DNA of 37,500 bases from Bigelowiella natans CCMP2755 (taxonomy: Eukaryota > Cercozoa > Chlorarachniophyceae). The stretch is taken from contig ADNK01002454.1 in NCBI GenBank assembly GCA_000320545.1, forward strand, positions 1 to 37,500, written 5' to 3'. Every line of letters starts with the position of its first letter. Within the stretch, counting starts at the first letter, position 1. The position numbers and the translations under genes are program-made. The notes beneath the pieces were generated by a model. That model was not told the DNA's origin. It ran no database searches and saw only the letters and a list, made by a program, of their open reading frames with translations. Of the stretch, positions 11,483 to 23,160 are shown piece after piece.

Positions 11483-12082
11483 GTGATTTGCGACATGGTT
11501 ATGCCTTGTCGCTATCCCACAAACGCCACCCTTTTCAATAGCTATTGGAATTGTAAGCATTCAACATTTTAGAAGAAAAGGGATCCGTTCGTATTGGTAC
11601 GACATACTAATAACTGATTCCAAGCACTTCTACGCTCGATAAATTACCCGTAGCAAATCTAGTGCGCACGAATAAATTAAATTTGAAAAAAAATAAAAGA
11701 TCGCAGATTATTCTCCTGGATTTCCTTCGTCGTTTAAGTGATACGTATCCGAAGTAACTCCGTAACTCCCAGGTTACGAATGCATTACACATGTGTGTAG
11801 CATACTGAGGATCAATTAAAACGGTTGATGAGTCCATTCAACCGGCCCTTCACATCCTGAAATTTTATTCAACTTCTTGATCGAGATCTAGATCACTCAT
11901 CATTGTGCGCATTGGTCATTGAGATGATGGGCCCGTGAACAGCCCATTCAATGCCTTCCCTCTCATCCAGCAACGCTCTTTTGGCTTGAGTCGAACCTAA
12001 TACAATTTGAAAGTAATTTTTTAATATCTCCCCATTGACACGAGCTTTGGCAAACATAAGATCAGAGTAATTATTGCTCCTG
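11483..12082. promoter_or_regulatory. Divergent spacer, putative bidirectional promoter of TypA and the polycystin-like gene
   Basis: About 600 bp separate the two divergent start codons. No classical TATA box is convincing. A short inverted repeat, CGTAAC-6 nt-GTTACG, lies near 11760-11777. Minus-strand open frames at 11607-11837 and 11893-12204 have no recognised homologue; the second overlaps the signal-peptide region of the plus-strand gene. I treat both as unsupported. Promoter function is inferred from position only. Confidence 0.4.
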
Positions 12083-13006
12083 ATGAGATATCTAATCCTG
12101 CCCGTCGCTCTATGCGTTATCTGGGGAACAAGGGCCTCTACTGCACCTATGCATAAGATGTGTTTTACATCGTGCGAACTGAGAGACATGGGAGTCGGCA
12201 ACATGACTATCAGCCTTCACGATGGTACTTCATGCAAACGTGGAGAAGGTCTCGTTTTCGAAGAGAGCTCCGCCTCGCTAGATCAGTTGGGGTTTCTTCT
12301 CGGGCCGCCATTCACCATCTCTGTACGGTTCGTCTCTAAGGAAATCAAATCCCGGACAAGAATCTTCGATTTTTCCAACGGAGGAGGAAAACACAATATA
12401 TTTTTGGCTAATACTGAGAAAAGCTCGCAAATGCTACTCGGCGTGGTCAACTCAAACTCCTTTACGAGAGTGAAGACAGGCCTTCCTCTCGTACAAAACG
12501 GATGGTCCTATCACTTAATATTCACTTGTGACAGTGATTCTTATTGCAGCCTATATCTCAACGGATTGAAAAAGTACAATGGTACGATTCAAATTGCCAA
12601 AGTGGCGAGGAGTCTGTTGTATCTTGGCAAGAGTCCACACGGAGATCCCCAACTTAACGGTGCCATTAGAGAGATAGCGTTCTGGGACAAAGGCATCAAT
12701 GCTACACTTGCATCACAACTATCCAGTGCAAGAGGATGCTACAAGAGGAAGTAAGTACAGTAATTTTGCTCATCTAGACAGCTTAACGTACGTATCTTAA
12801 ACTGAGCGGCTGCTGTTTTGCTGTGATCTAAAGACAAGTATTACGATCTTCTACCGGGACATTTGACCATGTGTTTTGGAAGTCACAGAACAGTAGGAGC
12901 GCCAATGCAATCCTGGTATCAGCATGATATATATTTTTTTATTTTCATATATTTTATTTCCTAATCATTACTTGATATAATTACTTAACATAATTACTCC
13001 ACCATC

Positions 13007-13045
<39 letters not shown>

Positions 13046-16000
13046 ATATATATTCGTTTATAAACCAAAACGTACATTTACCCAGAATTTTGTTTCGGTT
13101 TCACAGTTAGGAGCGAAACCGACGAAAGATCCTACCAAATATCCTACCCATTTGCCATCACGGTTTCCAACACCAACAGCAGCCACTGCATCACCAGAAA
13201 GTTTGTTCTATAACAACGTACCAACTGAATCACCAGAAAGTTTGTTCTATAACAACGTACCCACTGCATCACCAGAAAGTTTGTTCTATAACAACGTACC
13301 TACTGCATCACCAGAAAGTTTGTTCTATAATAACGTACCCACTGCATCACCAGAAAGTTTGTTCTATAATAACGTACCCACTGCATCACCAGAAAGTTTG
13401 TTCTATAATAATGTACCCACTGCATCACCAGAAAGTTTGTTCTATAATAACGTACCCACTGCATCACCAGAAAGTTTGTTCTATAACAACGTACCCACTG
13501 CATCACCAGAAAGTTTGTTCTATAACAACGTACCCACTGAATCACCAGAAAGTTTGTTCTATAATAACGTACCCACTGCATCACCAGAAAGTTTGTTCTA
13601 TAATAACGTACCCACTGCATCACCAGAAAGTTTGTTCTATAATAATGTACCCACTGCATCACCAGAAAGTTTGTTCTATAATAATGTACCCACTGCATCA
13701 CCAGAAAGTTTGTTCTATAATAATGTACCCACAGATGTTCCAACTATTGCTTCCACAAACTTTAGTACTCAATCTCCAACTCAACAGCAAGCACACAATT
13801 ATACAACAAGTGTTCCAACTATTGCTTTCACAAACTTTAGTACTCAATCTCCAACTCAACAGCAAGCACACAATCATACAACAAATGTTCCAACTATTGC
13901 TTCAACAAACTTTAGTACTCAATCTCCAACCCAACAGCAACCACACAATCATACAACAAGTGTTCCAACTATTGCTTTCACAAACTTTAGTACTCAATCT
14001 CCAACTGAACAGCAAGCACACAATTATACAACAATTGTCCCAACTATTGCTTCGAAAAAAGACAGTACTGAATCTCCAACTAAACAGCAACAACACAATC
14101 ATACAACAAGCGTTCCTTCTTTGGTTCCTACAATCTTATCTACCCTCTCTCCTACTACAATATTGCTACCGACAGGCTATCCAATCGCCAGCCCATCTGT
14201 GTGTCCCTCATTATTCTCTATTCCGACGAATTCACCCCTTACGTCACTACCTACAACATCGCACCCATCGTTATCACCGTCAACTAGCCCAAGCTTCCTT
14301 GCTCCTTCTAGGTGTCCGATAACTGAAGCACCCGCAACTTGTATACCAACGACACTCCATCCAACCTTTCTACCGTCTCAATCTCCGGCTACCCAGTCCC
14401 CTCTCTCTCGAAGCCCTTTGACAAGAGCTCCATTCACATTCTCACCCTCGAGCAAATCACCAACAACCTCTACCCCCACATCAGGAGTGCCGACGCAAGT
14501 ACCAAGTACAAGAGTACCTTCGTCAGTCGCTCCTTCCAGTACCCCCCACACAGGCAAACCGACAACAAGGGCTCCTAGCAGCAGTCCGATCACCTCTGCC
14601 CCGACAACTGTAGCTCCAACCGCTGTAAATCTTGCAGCACTAAGATCCACCTGGGAGTCTTCCTTTACCGGTAGTTAGCATCATCATTACACACACACAC
14701 ACACACGCACACACACATCAGATCGATAGAAGAAGAATGTCTTCAGATCGTCGGTAGCGGTGGTGTTTCTCAATTAAATTTTGGTGTTTTGAACAAGCCC
14801 CAACCAGTGTGACTGTTTTTTTTTATGATACGAAGTAAAGGTTGTGAGGATACTGTTTTGCCTTTTGAATATGGTATGGATCAGCTTTTACGGTCGAGTA
14901 CTCTCTCCCAACAGATACACAACAGCACTCTTGCTTGGAGTATTTCCTAGATGAGGATGATGGAGGCTCTGTTAGTGATAAGCTAGGTCTCCAACCTAAT
15001 TGCCACTGGCTGTCTCAAACTACTTTAAAGGTTACGCTTGGAAAGGGGTTCAGCCTAGAATTGGAATCGACTATTAAGGTTACCTGTCTAATCAATACTC
15101 TATCAGCAATTTTGAAGTGCATCCGTTTCTTTCTTGCTGCTGCTATGGGTGTAGCCTTCTCTTTGACACGATGGCGATCTGATCATCTTCGTTCAACATG
15201 AGTTTCACATTGGCTCAGACAGAAACAACCTTTTTCATACTTTAGTTGCGAGGAGGAGTTGTCCACGACTTAAGCGGCAGGAAGGTCGCTGCCGTAGTTA
15301 CATTGCTTGTACAGCACAGTGCAGTGCCTATTTTGCGTCCAGACGCAGTGCTTTGGGGTCCTCAAGGAGCTGCACCGTGCGAAACATTGCAGCTTACTAC
15401 TGATGGGAGTTCTGGAAGTGCTGGAAAACCACTGAATATCTCCTGGACCCTCATACAATCCCCTGCTAATGGGGAGGAGGCTAAACTCAATGCGCTACGT
15501 GTGATTCTAGATTCTGCAACGCAGGGAAATTCTAAGAGCATTACATTTGAGGTAGACTAGACCGTGCTCAAAAAGACGCATATTATATATAGATACGAAT
15601 ATTATATAAAATAATGGCGTAAACGAGCACGATGTGGAGGATCGTTGTCATGATAGTCGTAGCTAGCTTTCTTGCGACTGTTGTTTAGTCCTAGCTGCCC
15701 AATCCATGCTTCCAAAATACCGCTCATTTTCCAACTGTTGTTTTGTGCGCCTGTAAGTCCGATCTTTTGGCTGGAGGGCTGCATGTGTTCTTTGTTCAAA
15801 TACGAAATTGGGTGGGAGGAATCTCAGATGCAAGATGGCAAATTACAAAGTCCAACGCTGCTGCTCCAGTGGTTACAATTCCAGGGCAAACATCGATGGT
15901 AGAAGACCTGCCTCGTCCACGATTTACATCAAACATAAAGACACAAAGTGCATAATTAACTCATAGAGAAGAGGCTCTCGTTCGGCCTCTTTATAAGTGA

Positions 16001-18932
16001 ATATTTCACAATTTTATTGTAAAATGAACAGCTGATGCCCATATGCAGTATCATAATTTTGGGAGGAATATGCGGATTCTCAAACCTAACATGTCCTGCC
16101 TGCTTGTGCTATCACCGTATTTTCCAACAACAGAGTATTGCACGATCGGAAGTGCTTGCAATTCGTACGATAGTATCTCCTCCAGCATGTAATGCTACCA
16201 GCCTTCTAGACACCGAATACACGAGTGAGGCGTTTTGGTCCCAAATCATCCCGTCATCAGCGTCAAATAGCAATGGCTACAATGCCATTGTAATGAACGG
16301 GTAAAAGCACTTTGAATAATCAAAAGACGTCAGCCATATGAAGAGTCTTTGCAGATTTCAAATACTTCGATTTTTTTTAGTATAAGTTGTGTTTGTACGT
16401 GCTAGTACGTGTGTAATAGAGAGGAAATATGACAGAGGGGGGGGAAGGGTGATGGACAAGATGAGAAACAATTCACTCATTTCTCGAATTTCGCACTTTA
16501 GATCGTCTTTTTCGGATGACTCTATAAGCATTCCTAAGCCGCAGAATAGCTATCTTTTGCTCCCTGCTAATATACTTCGTATGGGAGAAACGTAAGGAGG
16601 CAGTACTAACTCCTAAGGATAGACATTCTTATTTTGAGATAGAGCGTGAATAAAATGTAATCAAGATAGGAATAGATGCACACATATATTTATTCGCTTT
16701 CCCTACACATAACCTTTATAAATACTGTTCCCGTTAGGCTTGGTGTAGCTGGTGTGCATGTTTATACATATGCGCGCAAAATAGTACAAGCAGCACACAC
16801 TTTTCCACGATACGATGTGTCTTACATTTCAAACTATTAGGTATGGTTTCAACCTACGGTCGAGAGCGCTTTATCAGGGCCACGTAGTCGGGGAGAGCAA
16901 CACGGTGTTTCAAGTTAGAGTCCGTGTAGAACCTGTCCAGGCCGTGATTTCTGGTGGAAGTGCTGTCACTGTGATCGTTAGAAACGGCCTTGAGTCCTCA
17001 TTTGACGCATCGTTGTCCACTGACCCCTCCAATTCAGCATTCCCGCTCGCTTTTGAGTGGACTATGGTTGATGCTGGTGGGAACTCTGTGCCTATCACCA
17101 GCCATCTAGCATCGGTCTCGTCTCCAACAAACTCCTCTATTCTAAAACTCCAGACAGGGGATTTGCAGCCTGGTTCCAAATATAAGTTGTGGGTAAAGGT
17201 TACCGGCCAAACTATCAACGGAACAGCTCGATTTAGTAGTGCTTCCCAGGAGATCTACACTTCCCAAGCCAATGTGCCCCTAGTGCGCGCCTACATTTCT
17301 TCGTCTAGTACAGAAGGAGCGAGTGGTGAAAAGAAGTTCAATATTAACAAAAAGCTAAATCTTCTCGCTGAGGTAGTAAGTAAGTATGCTTTCATCAGTA
17401 TTCTTAATTCAACGAGTGGAGAAGCAAGTTCTTCTCATATATTCAAGTCAAAATTCGATTTCCGTTTTATTATTTGCCGCGGCCTAATTCGTGCTGCCAT
17501 GATTGCTTTTAGGTATCAAATTATCGTGTATCTGAAGTAAGGTTCTCTTGGTCTTGTGCTAGTTTCAATCTCAACGTTTCTAATCCGAACAATCTTCGTA
17601 GTGGTACAGACAGTCAATATTTCGTCGTAGCAGCCAATGCTCTACTTGCCGGAGCGGCATATCAGTTTCGCGTTGAAACGCAGGAGATTTATGGAGGTTC
17701 TAGTAGCTTTGCTCTCGTAGATGTGACAACCAATGGTCCCCCCATCCTTGGGAATTGTAGCGCTCTGCCAAACCAAGGATTGGCACTTTCCACGGTGTTC
17801 CAGTTGCAGTGCCGTGAGTGGGTTGACGATGACGTGCCGCTTTCTTTCAAATTCTCCAACAGGTATGATGATATATGTCACACTGTCAACCTGCCCTGCT
17901 CTGCATCTATACGGGCTCTGCAGTTGTTCAAATTGCCTACAGATTTTGTTTGGAAACAATATATTATTCCTAAAAGAGACAGGACTCGTAAAGAAACAGC
18001 GTTTTCAATTGTTTCTCTTGCAGGTTGAGCAGTGGGGCGTGGGCTGTGGTCTCAGAGTTCCAAAGCAAGAGCTTCTTCAATACGCTTCTACCAGCTGGTA
18101 GCGGGGCTGGTGATGTAATGCCTCTTAGAGCCTCCATTCGTGACGTTCTTGGTGCGCAAACGTACTATGACTTCCAGGTTAAACACTACTTCACAACCTA
18201 AAATTGATTGATAAAAATGAGATTCTCCCACTTTATACGTGTTTTGTTTCCATTTTCTTCCTATTCACCGCTGCTGTTACATCTCCTTTTCTGATCTGTA
18301 AATCTCTCCTAAATTCAGGCGGTTGTGGAGACAGAGGTCATTGATACATCAGTTTTGACGACAAGCATTGACCAACGAGTTGCAGAGGGAGATACGCAGG
18401 TTTTGTATTCATTGTCTTATGTTCATGTGGTAAAATATGAATCAATTCGATTGAATGTTCCTTTTGTAAGTGTCTACCGCACACTCCCAACGCAAGATCG
18501 TCTTTGCACAGCGCGTTTAATTGTTTCCCTTGTGAATTTGTATTGGTAAGTACCTTCATTTCCTCTTTTTCTTCCTTTTTCCCCCCGTAGACGGCGTCGT
18601 TGTTAGTACAGGGCATGGCCACTTACCTTCGCAGCTCATCTGCTGAAAACATCAACAACACGGAGAAAGCTTCTAGCATCGAACGTCTTTTGGAGCAAAC
18701 TACCAGCCTCTCAGAAGTTTCTTCTACTTCAGCAGAGGTAGGGTAGTGGTGGTAGTCTATTTTTAATGCATCATAAAGTGCTGGTTGCCTATTTTGAATG
18801 GATGATAAAGTACTGGTGTGCTGTTAGGATCATCTACAGCATTTATAGCATTTATATCTACTACTGCATGCCTCTTTTATGAAATATAGAAAGATTTTGG
18901 GAAGTTAAATTATACAAACGCTACATACACAC

Positions 18933-18971
<39 letters not shown>

Positions 18972-18976
18972 ATGTA

Positions 18977-19022
<46 letters not shown>

Positions 19023-22000
19023 AATATATATTCATATTGTATATATTATCTAGAATAAGAAATTGATTTTTTTCCTCTACTCCTGCCCTTATATTATGTT
19101 TTAAACACAGTCTTCCGAAAACACAGCGTCGCTTTGCAGTGCGGCCACTGATTTCAATTCTCCTGATGAAATTAATGCGAACACCCGCAACTTGGCAGCA
19201 AATCTCGTGGAAAACCTCCTCAACTCATCAGTCGGATTGTCTAGTGATGCAATAAAATCTTCAATGAGCTGCATGAGTAACACGTTAGATTCCTTGGTAT
19301 TGGGGAGCAATACAGAATCAGACGATAGTGGAAGGTAGTTAACTCTTAGCATTTCCCAAGGCCAAAATCGAGAATATCAATGATCATTTCCGCACATTTC
19401 TCTTTTTCATATATTAGAGACTTCTATACTCTCTGATCTCTCCCTAAATAATCCTTCTGTCCCCTTTTCTCAATTATATCTTCGCTTCGTCATAGTGTAG
19501 TAATAAGTGTATATAACTTTATCATCACGTATACACTCATCGGTCTTATTGCAGTGATTATGTTACATATTTTGGCTGTTCCTCGATAATGAACAGCTAC
19601 ACCGAAGAACTCGAAAAGGTGCGAGAGAAAACAAGACAAACAACACTAAAGCTAAGTGAGCAGATGCTTCAGGACTCTCTTCCAGGGGAAGAACCTGTTG
19701 AGGTGTCACTTCCTCGTCTATCACTTGTTGCTGCGAAAACGACTATTGCCGATGCCAAAGGAACCCAACTGAGGAGCACGGCTGGGGTGTCAATCACACT
19801 TCCAGATCTTACCACTACTACTTCGTCGTCATCATCATCATCCTCAACCGAGGACACTATCATCAACACATTGGAATTCAAACCGGGATATGCAGCACCA
19901 TACCCAGGGAACACGGCGAATATCTCCGGTGTTCTTTCCTTAGACATCAAGAAGAATGGAAGGATACTAAATGTTAAGGATGTAGCATATTTCCCAATGT
20001 ACTTCCCACAGAAGCTAACCGATCTTTCAGTAGATCCCAATGCCGTGCCGATATGCCAGTTTTGGAACACAACTCTTGGCAATTGGTCAAGCTCTGGATT
20101 GCGTCCGGCTACGGACTCTTCATTAGGAAACGTTGGATGCGAAACTACTCACCTTACTTCATTCAGCTTTCGTATCGGTTTCGAATTCAACACCTTTGGG
20201 GAGAAGGATATTAACGCAGAGGCCTTTGAATTGCAGCAGCCGATTATGGCATTCCTCTTCGCGGTCCCTAATGCTGAATTACTTTATGTTATGTTTGTGT
20301 CATTTCTAAGTTTGAGACATAACGAAGTTAATATTATCTTCCATATTCGGGGAATCCATCAGGCACCACCACCAATTGACTGTTTGCTCTATTGAACATC
20401 TGCCAGGTTTTTGGGATTTATGTCATCGGTTCATTTTGGGCTTGCAAAAAGGATTTGGAGGACGCGCATGACATGCCTGAATTCCATTCTGAGCTGTTTT
20501 GGCGGAAACGTAACAAATTAGTCTATGATACGATGTGGAAGGTTTGTTTGGAAACAACAAACACTCACTCACGTTCGAATAGATATATCCAAATGCGGGA
20601 TATAGTAGAGTCTTCTTTATCAACTTTACATACGTCTTCTTCTTCGTACCAAATCACTCATTCTCTTCTTTAGGTTCGATCCTTTCGGATTCTGAAAGAG
20701 CGTTTCAGGTTTATCCTCTCCGTACGCCATCCGTGGAGCTCTGTATTTTCTCGTGAGAAAGGCGACTATCTCAATAGTTTCAAGAGATTCACGATATTGA
20801 CGACACTGATATTCAACTCAACGGCTATTTGCTCGCTACTGGAGGGAACCAAACAACAAATTCCTCTATTACCAAGCTCTGTAGCCGTTGCAGTTGTTGC
20901 AATGATTTTAACCCTCCCGGTGATGCAAGACACACATTTTGAAAATAAAACAGTGTCAGAGAATGGAGCAGAAAAATAAATTTCCACATTCTTATAAAAA
21001 CGCTTTTATTCTGCTTTGACTACACAGGTTCCTATATTGATGAACAAACTGTTCTCGCGACCGGTTCCGCCAGAATTCTCAGTCCAGATTGAAAAACCTG
21101 ACTATAACTGTGTCTTTCTTCTCTTTCTCGCCCTCATTGCCGCGCTTCTTGGAGACGAAATCGGTCTGATACTTAAGCTAACGAATGACTACTACTGCTA
21201 GTTGTTATTGCATGACGCTGCGTCAGCGAACCACAAAATTCAGAGCTGATATGATTACACTTATTACTTTAGATCTGGGAGGTGGTCAACGCGGAAGCTC
21301 TGGCGGGAATGGTGAAAATACAGATGGTTTTGAAGAAGAAGTGGAAGAGATAGAAGATGATAATGAAGACGATAATCATAACCCTTTCGCACGGCAGTCA
21401 TCTGAGGTTGCTATTGGGCTTGGTCTTATGACTGGTGGCGTCGTTGCTATGAAAGATGATCGAAAAGAAACAAAAGAACAACCAAACCAACCTCGAGATC
21501 AACAAAAAATCCATGATAATAAGACAAGTAGAAATCTTATAATACGGCAGAATGGCCTGGTGAGAAGACACAGTGGTCTTGATCTTTCCAGTTGTCTCGC
21601 CTCAGAAGGATGGATAGTGGCAATGGAAGTGGAAGAACAAGAAGAAAATGATGATAATGATTATGACAACAAGGACCATGATAAGAAACATAAAACCCCG
21701 CTTGACACATATTCACAACGTAGTGTTAAAGGAAAAGTAACCACTGGAGCTAGAAGTGCCGACTATAGCAACTATAATCGACGTATGCGAATAAGGCACA
21801 AAAGACCTCTCTGTTGTGGCATTTTCTACCCTGGACCTTACGTCTACAATCAGGAGTATGTCACAACTGACATTGCAGGGATTTTATTTGCTATCCTCGT
21901 GATCTTTGGCTGCTGGTTCATCACCGCAGTGTTGGCTTTTAGAGCCGGCAACAAAACGGCCGCCTGGGTGATTTCAGAAATTCTCTGTTTGATTCAGGAC

Positions 22001-23146
22001 GTCGTCTCGCGTTTTGTTGTGTCTGGAATGCTAGAGATGTTTGTATTTGCACCCTTTGTGATCGTATTCTGCGCATGCATCTTTTGCTATACTGATCCTG
22101 CGACAGAGGAAGAAGAAGCAGTACCTCGGGTCAACACCATCATCCAATATATATCATACAATTAAAACCAAAATCTACATCCGTACACACATAAACAGAG
22201 ATACTGCACATCTGCAGAGTTAGAAGAATACCAATGATTGGTGGGTTTGGATAGACACCTCACATGCCATGCTTCATATCATGTAATCGAATAAGTGAAT
22301 GACTGTCTTCAATCAAACTAAAATGCCGCAATAAATGATTAGGGGGATCCTCGAAAAGCTGTTGGTTTTACGCGTAAGTTTGAAGTAGGGCGTCTAGGAT
22401 TTTCATTCCAGAATTTGAAGGTGTGCAACGTTGTGAAGGGATCTCAGGCTGATCGAGTTTTAGCTCCAGGCATGGAGATTCTCATGGTAAATTATAAACC
22501 GGTAAACAGCGATAGGGAAATCTACACCGAACTCCAGAGTGGACACCGTATTGGATCTCACATCGTAGTTAGCTTCGATCGATCTGGCCGTTGCCAACGA
22601 AGGTTGTCGATGAAAACAATTCCTCAGTTGCGGAGTACGAGCGGAAAGTTTTTGAGAACGAAATTACCTGAAACCGTACTCGAATCTTCGTTTGTTCTTG
22701 ATTCCGAAGCCAATAAGAATAGAAGCAGCGATATTCTAAAACCGTCTTCTGTACTTTCGCGAACAACTACCAATCTCAGCCGTCAAAACCGCGGACACCG
22801 TGATTCGAGACTCAACTCTTCTTCTCCACGCTTATTAGATCGTGCGTCTGAGCTAGAGTTGCAGCAAATTGACTCCATTCCCACAATGGGAAAGATAACA
22901 CAACTAGACAACGTAGAGGAGGAAGATGAAAAGAAGAGGAAGAAAGTGATGTTCAAATTTAAGGAGGCTACGGAAGGGAAAGCTCGCATATTTCTCACTT
23001 CATCGACGACAAGTGGAGTCATCCGTGAGAGTGTGTCATCGGAGCATAAAATTCACGCAATGCGTAGCAGTGTGCTATCGGAACATCAATTATATGCCAG
23101 CATGGGGAAAGGAAATCGGAAAAGTCGCTTTAGAACCAAGGTCTGA
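12083..23146 (+). CDS. Giant REJ/GPS polycystin-1-like membrane protein with lectin-like N-terminus and probable C-terminal PDZ
   Basis: Exons are 12083-12750, 12834-12915, 13107-14670, 14915-15078, 15246-15551, 15758-15898, 16134-16300, 16502-16591, 16841-17375, 17513-17862, 18024-18177, 18319-18399, 18591-18737, 19111-19334, 19555-20296, 20407-20541, 20674-20919, 21028-21163, 21273-22120 (or to the stop at 22165) and 22343-23146. All phases agree, giving about 2527 aa, or 2274 if it stops at 22165. Order: signal peptide (MRYLILPVALCVIWG); LamG/ConA-like lectin domain; Pro/Thr/Ser-rich stalk with two minisatellites; REJ/PKD-type region (REWVDDDVPLSF); GAIN-like helices; GPS (CQFWN, then THLTSF, cleavage expected at HL/T); transmembrane segments resembling polycystin-1 (RHPWSSVFSREKG, WVISEILCL); long acidic loop. 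The polycystin channel half is absent. Only two of the four usual GPS cysteines are seen. The product is probably a surface receptor or adhesion protein. The 22120-22343 join is inference. Confidence 0.78.
13009..13042. repeat. (TA)n microsatellite in polycystin-like gene intron
   Basis: TA tract in the intron between exons 12834-12915 and 13107-14670. Confidence 0.9.
13191..13736 (+). repeat. Coding minisatellite, 14 copies of 39 bp
   Basis: Fourteen tandem copies of a 13-residue unit, SPESLFYNNVPT followed by A, E or D. Copies are nearly identical, and most differences are synonymous AAC/AAT changes in the two Asn codons. The array lies in the stalk between the lectin-like and REJ regions. 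The unit length is a multiple of three, so the opposite strand is also open across it. Confidence 0.97.
13737..14111 (+). repeat. Coding minisatellite, 5 copies of 75 bp
   Basis: Five tandem copies of a 25-residue unit of the form VPTIA(S/F)TNFSTQSPTQQQ plus (A/P)HN(Y/H)TT. The S and F variants alternate for the first four copies, which suggests growth in two-unit steps; the fifth copy has diverged. NxT/NxS sites occur in each unit. Confidence 0.95.
18936..19017. repeat. (AG)n and (TA)n microsatellites in polycystin-like gene intron
   Basis: AG tract at about 18936-18966 and TA tract at about 18977-19017, in the intron between exons 18591-18737 and 19111-19334. Confidence 0.9.
22343..23146 (+). 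CDS. PDZ-domain terminal exon, probably the cytosolic tail of the polycystin-like protein
   Basis: The exon opens right after an AG at 22341-22342 and runs to TGA at 23144-23146. A PDZ fold is suggested by a GLGF-type carboxylate loop (GRLGFSFQN), then KVCNVVKGSQADR and GMEILMVNYKPV. A basic, Ser/Arg-rich, low-complexity tail with an acidic patch follows. No start codon or upstream exon fits between 22166 and 22342. Splicing from GCA/GTACCT at 22120/22121 joins it in phase to the acidic end (EEEEA) of the preceding exon. A separate small gene is the alternative; an AATAAA at about 22330 could be a polyA signal for a polycystin-like gene ending at 22165. Confidence 0.6.
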   Translation, partial: GDPRKAVGFTRKFEVGRLGFSFQNLKVCNVVKGSQADRVLAPGMEILMVNYKPVNSDREIYTELQSGHRIGSHIVVSFDRSGRCQRRLSMKTIPQLRSTSGKFLRTKLPETVLESSFVLDSEANKNRSSDILKPSSVLSRTTTNLSRQNRGHRDSRLNSSSPRLLDRASELELQQIDSIPTMGKITQLDNVEEEDEKKRKKVMFKFKEATEGKARIFLTSSTTSGVIRESVSSEHKIHAMRSSVLSEHQLYASMGKGNRKSRFRTKV

Positions 23147-23160
23147 TCTGAATTGCCTCG

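Noticed and set aside
11893-12204. 103-aa minus-strand open frame upstream of TypA
   Set aside because: No recognised domain, no conserved start, and it overlaps the signal-peptide exon of the plus-strand gene. It could be a small gene but is not supported.
13411-14322. 303-aa plus-strand frame rich in HHQKVCSI and LNLQLNS repeats
   Set aside because: It is the alternative frame of the coding minisatellites; codon structure and neighbouring exons support the SPESLFYNNVPT frame.
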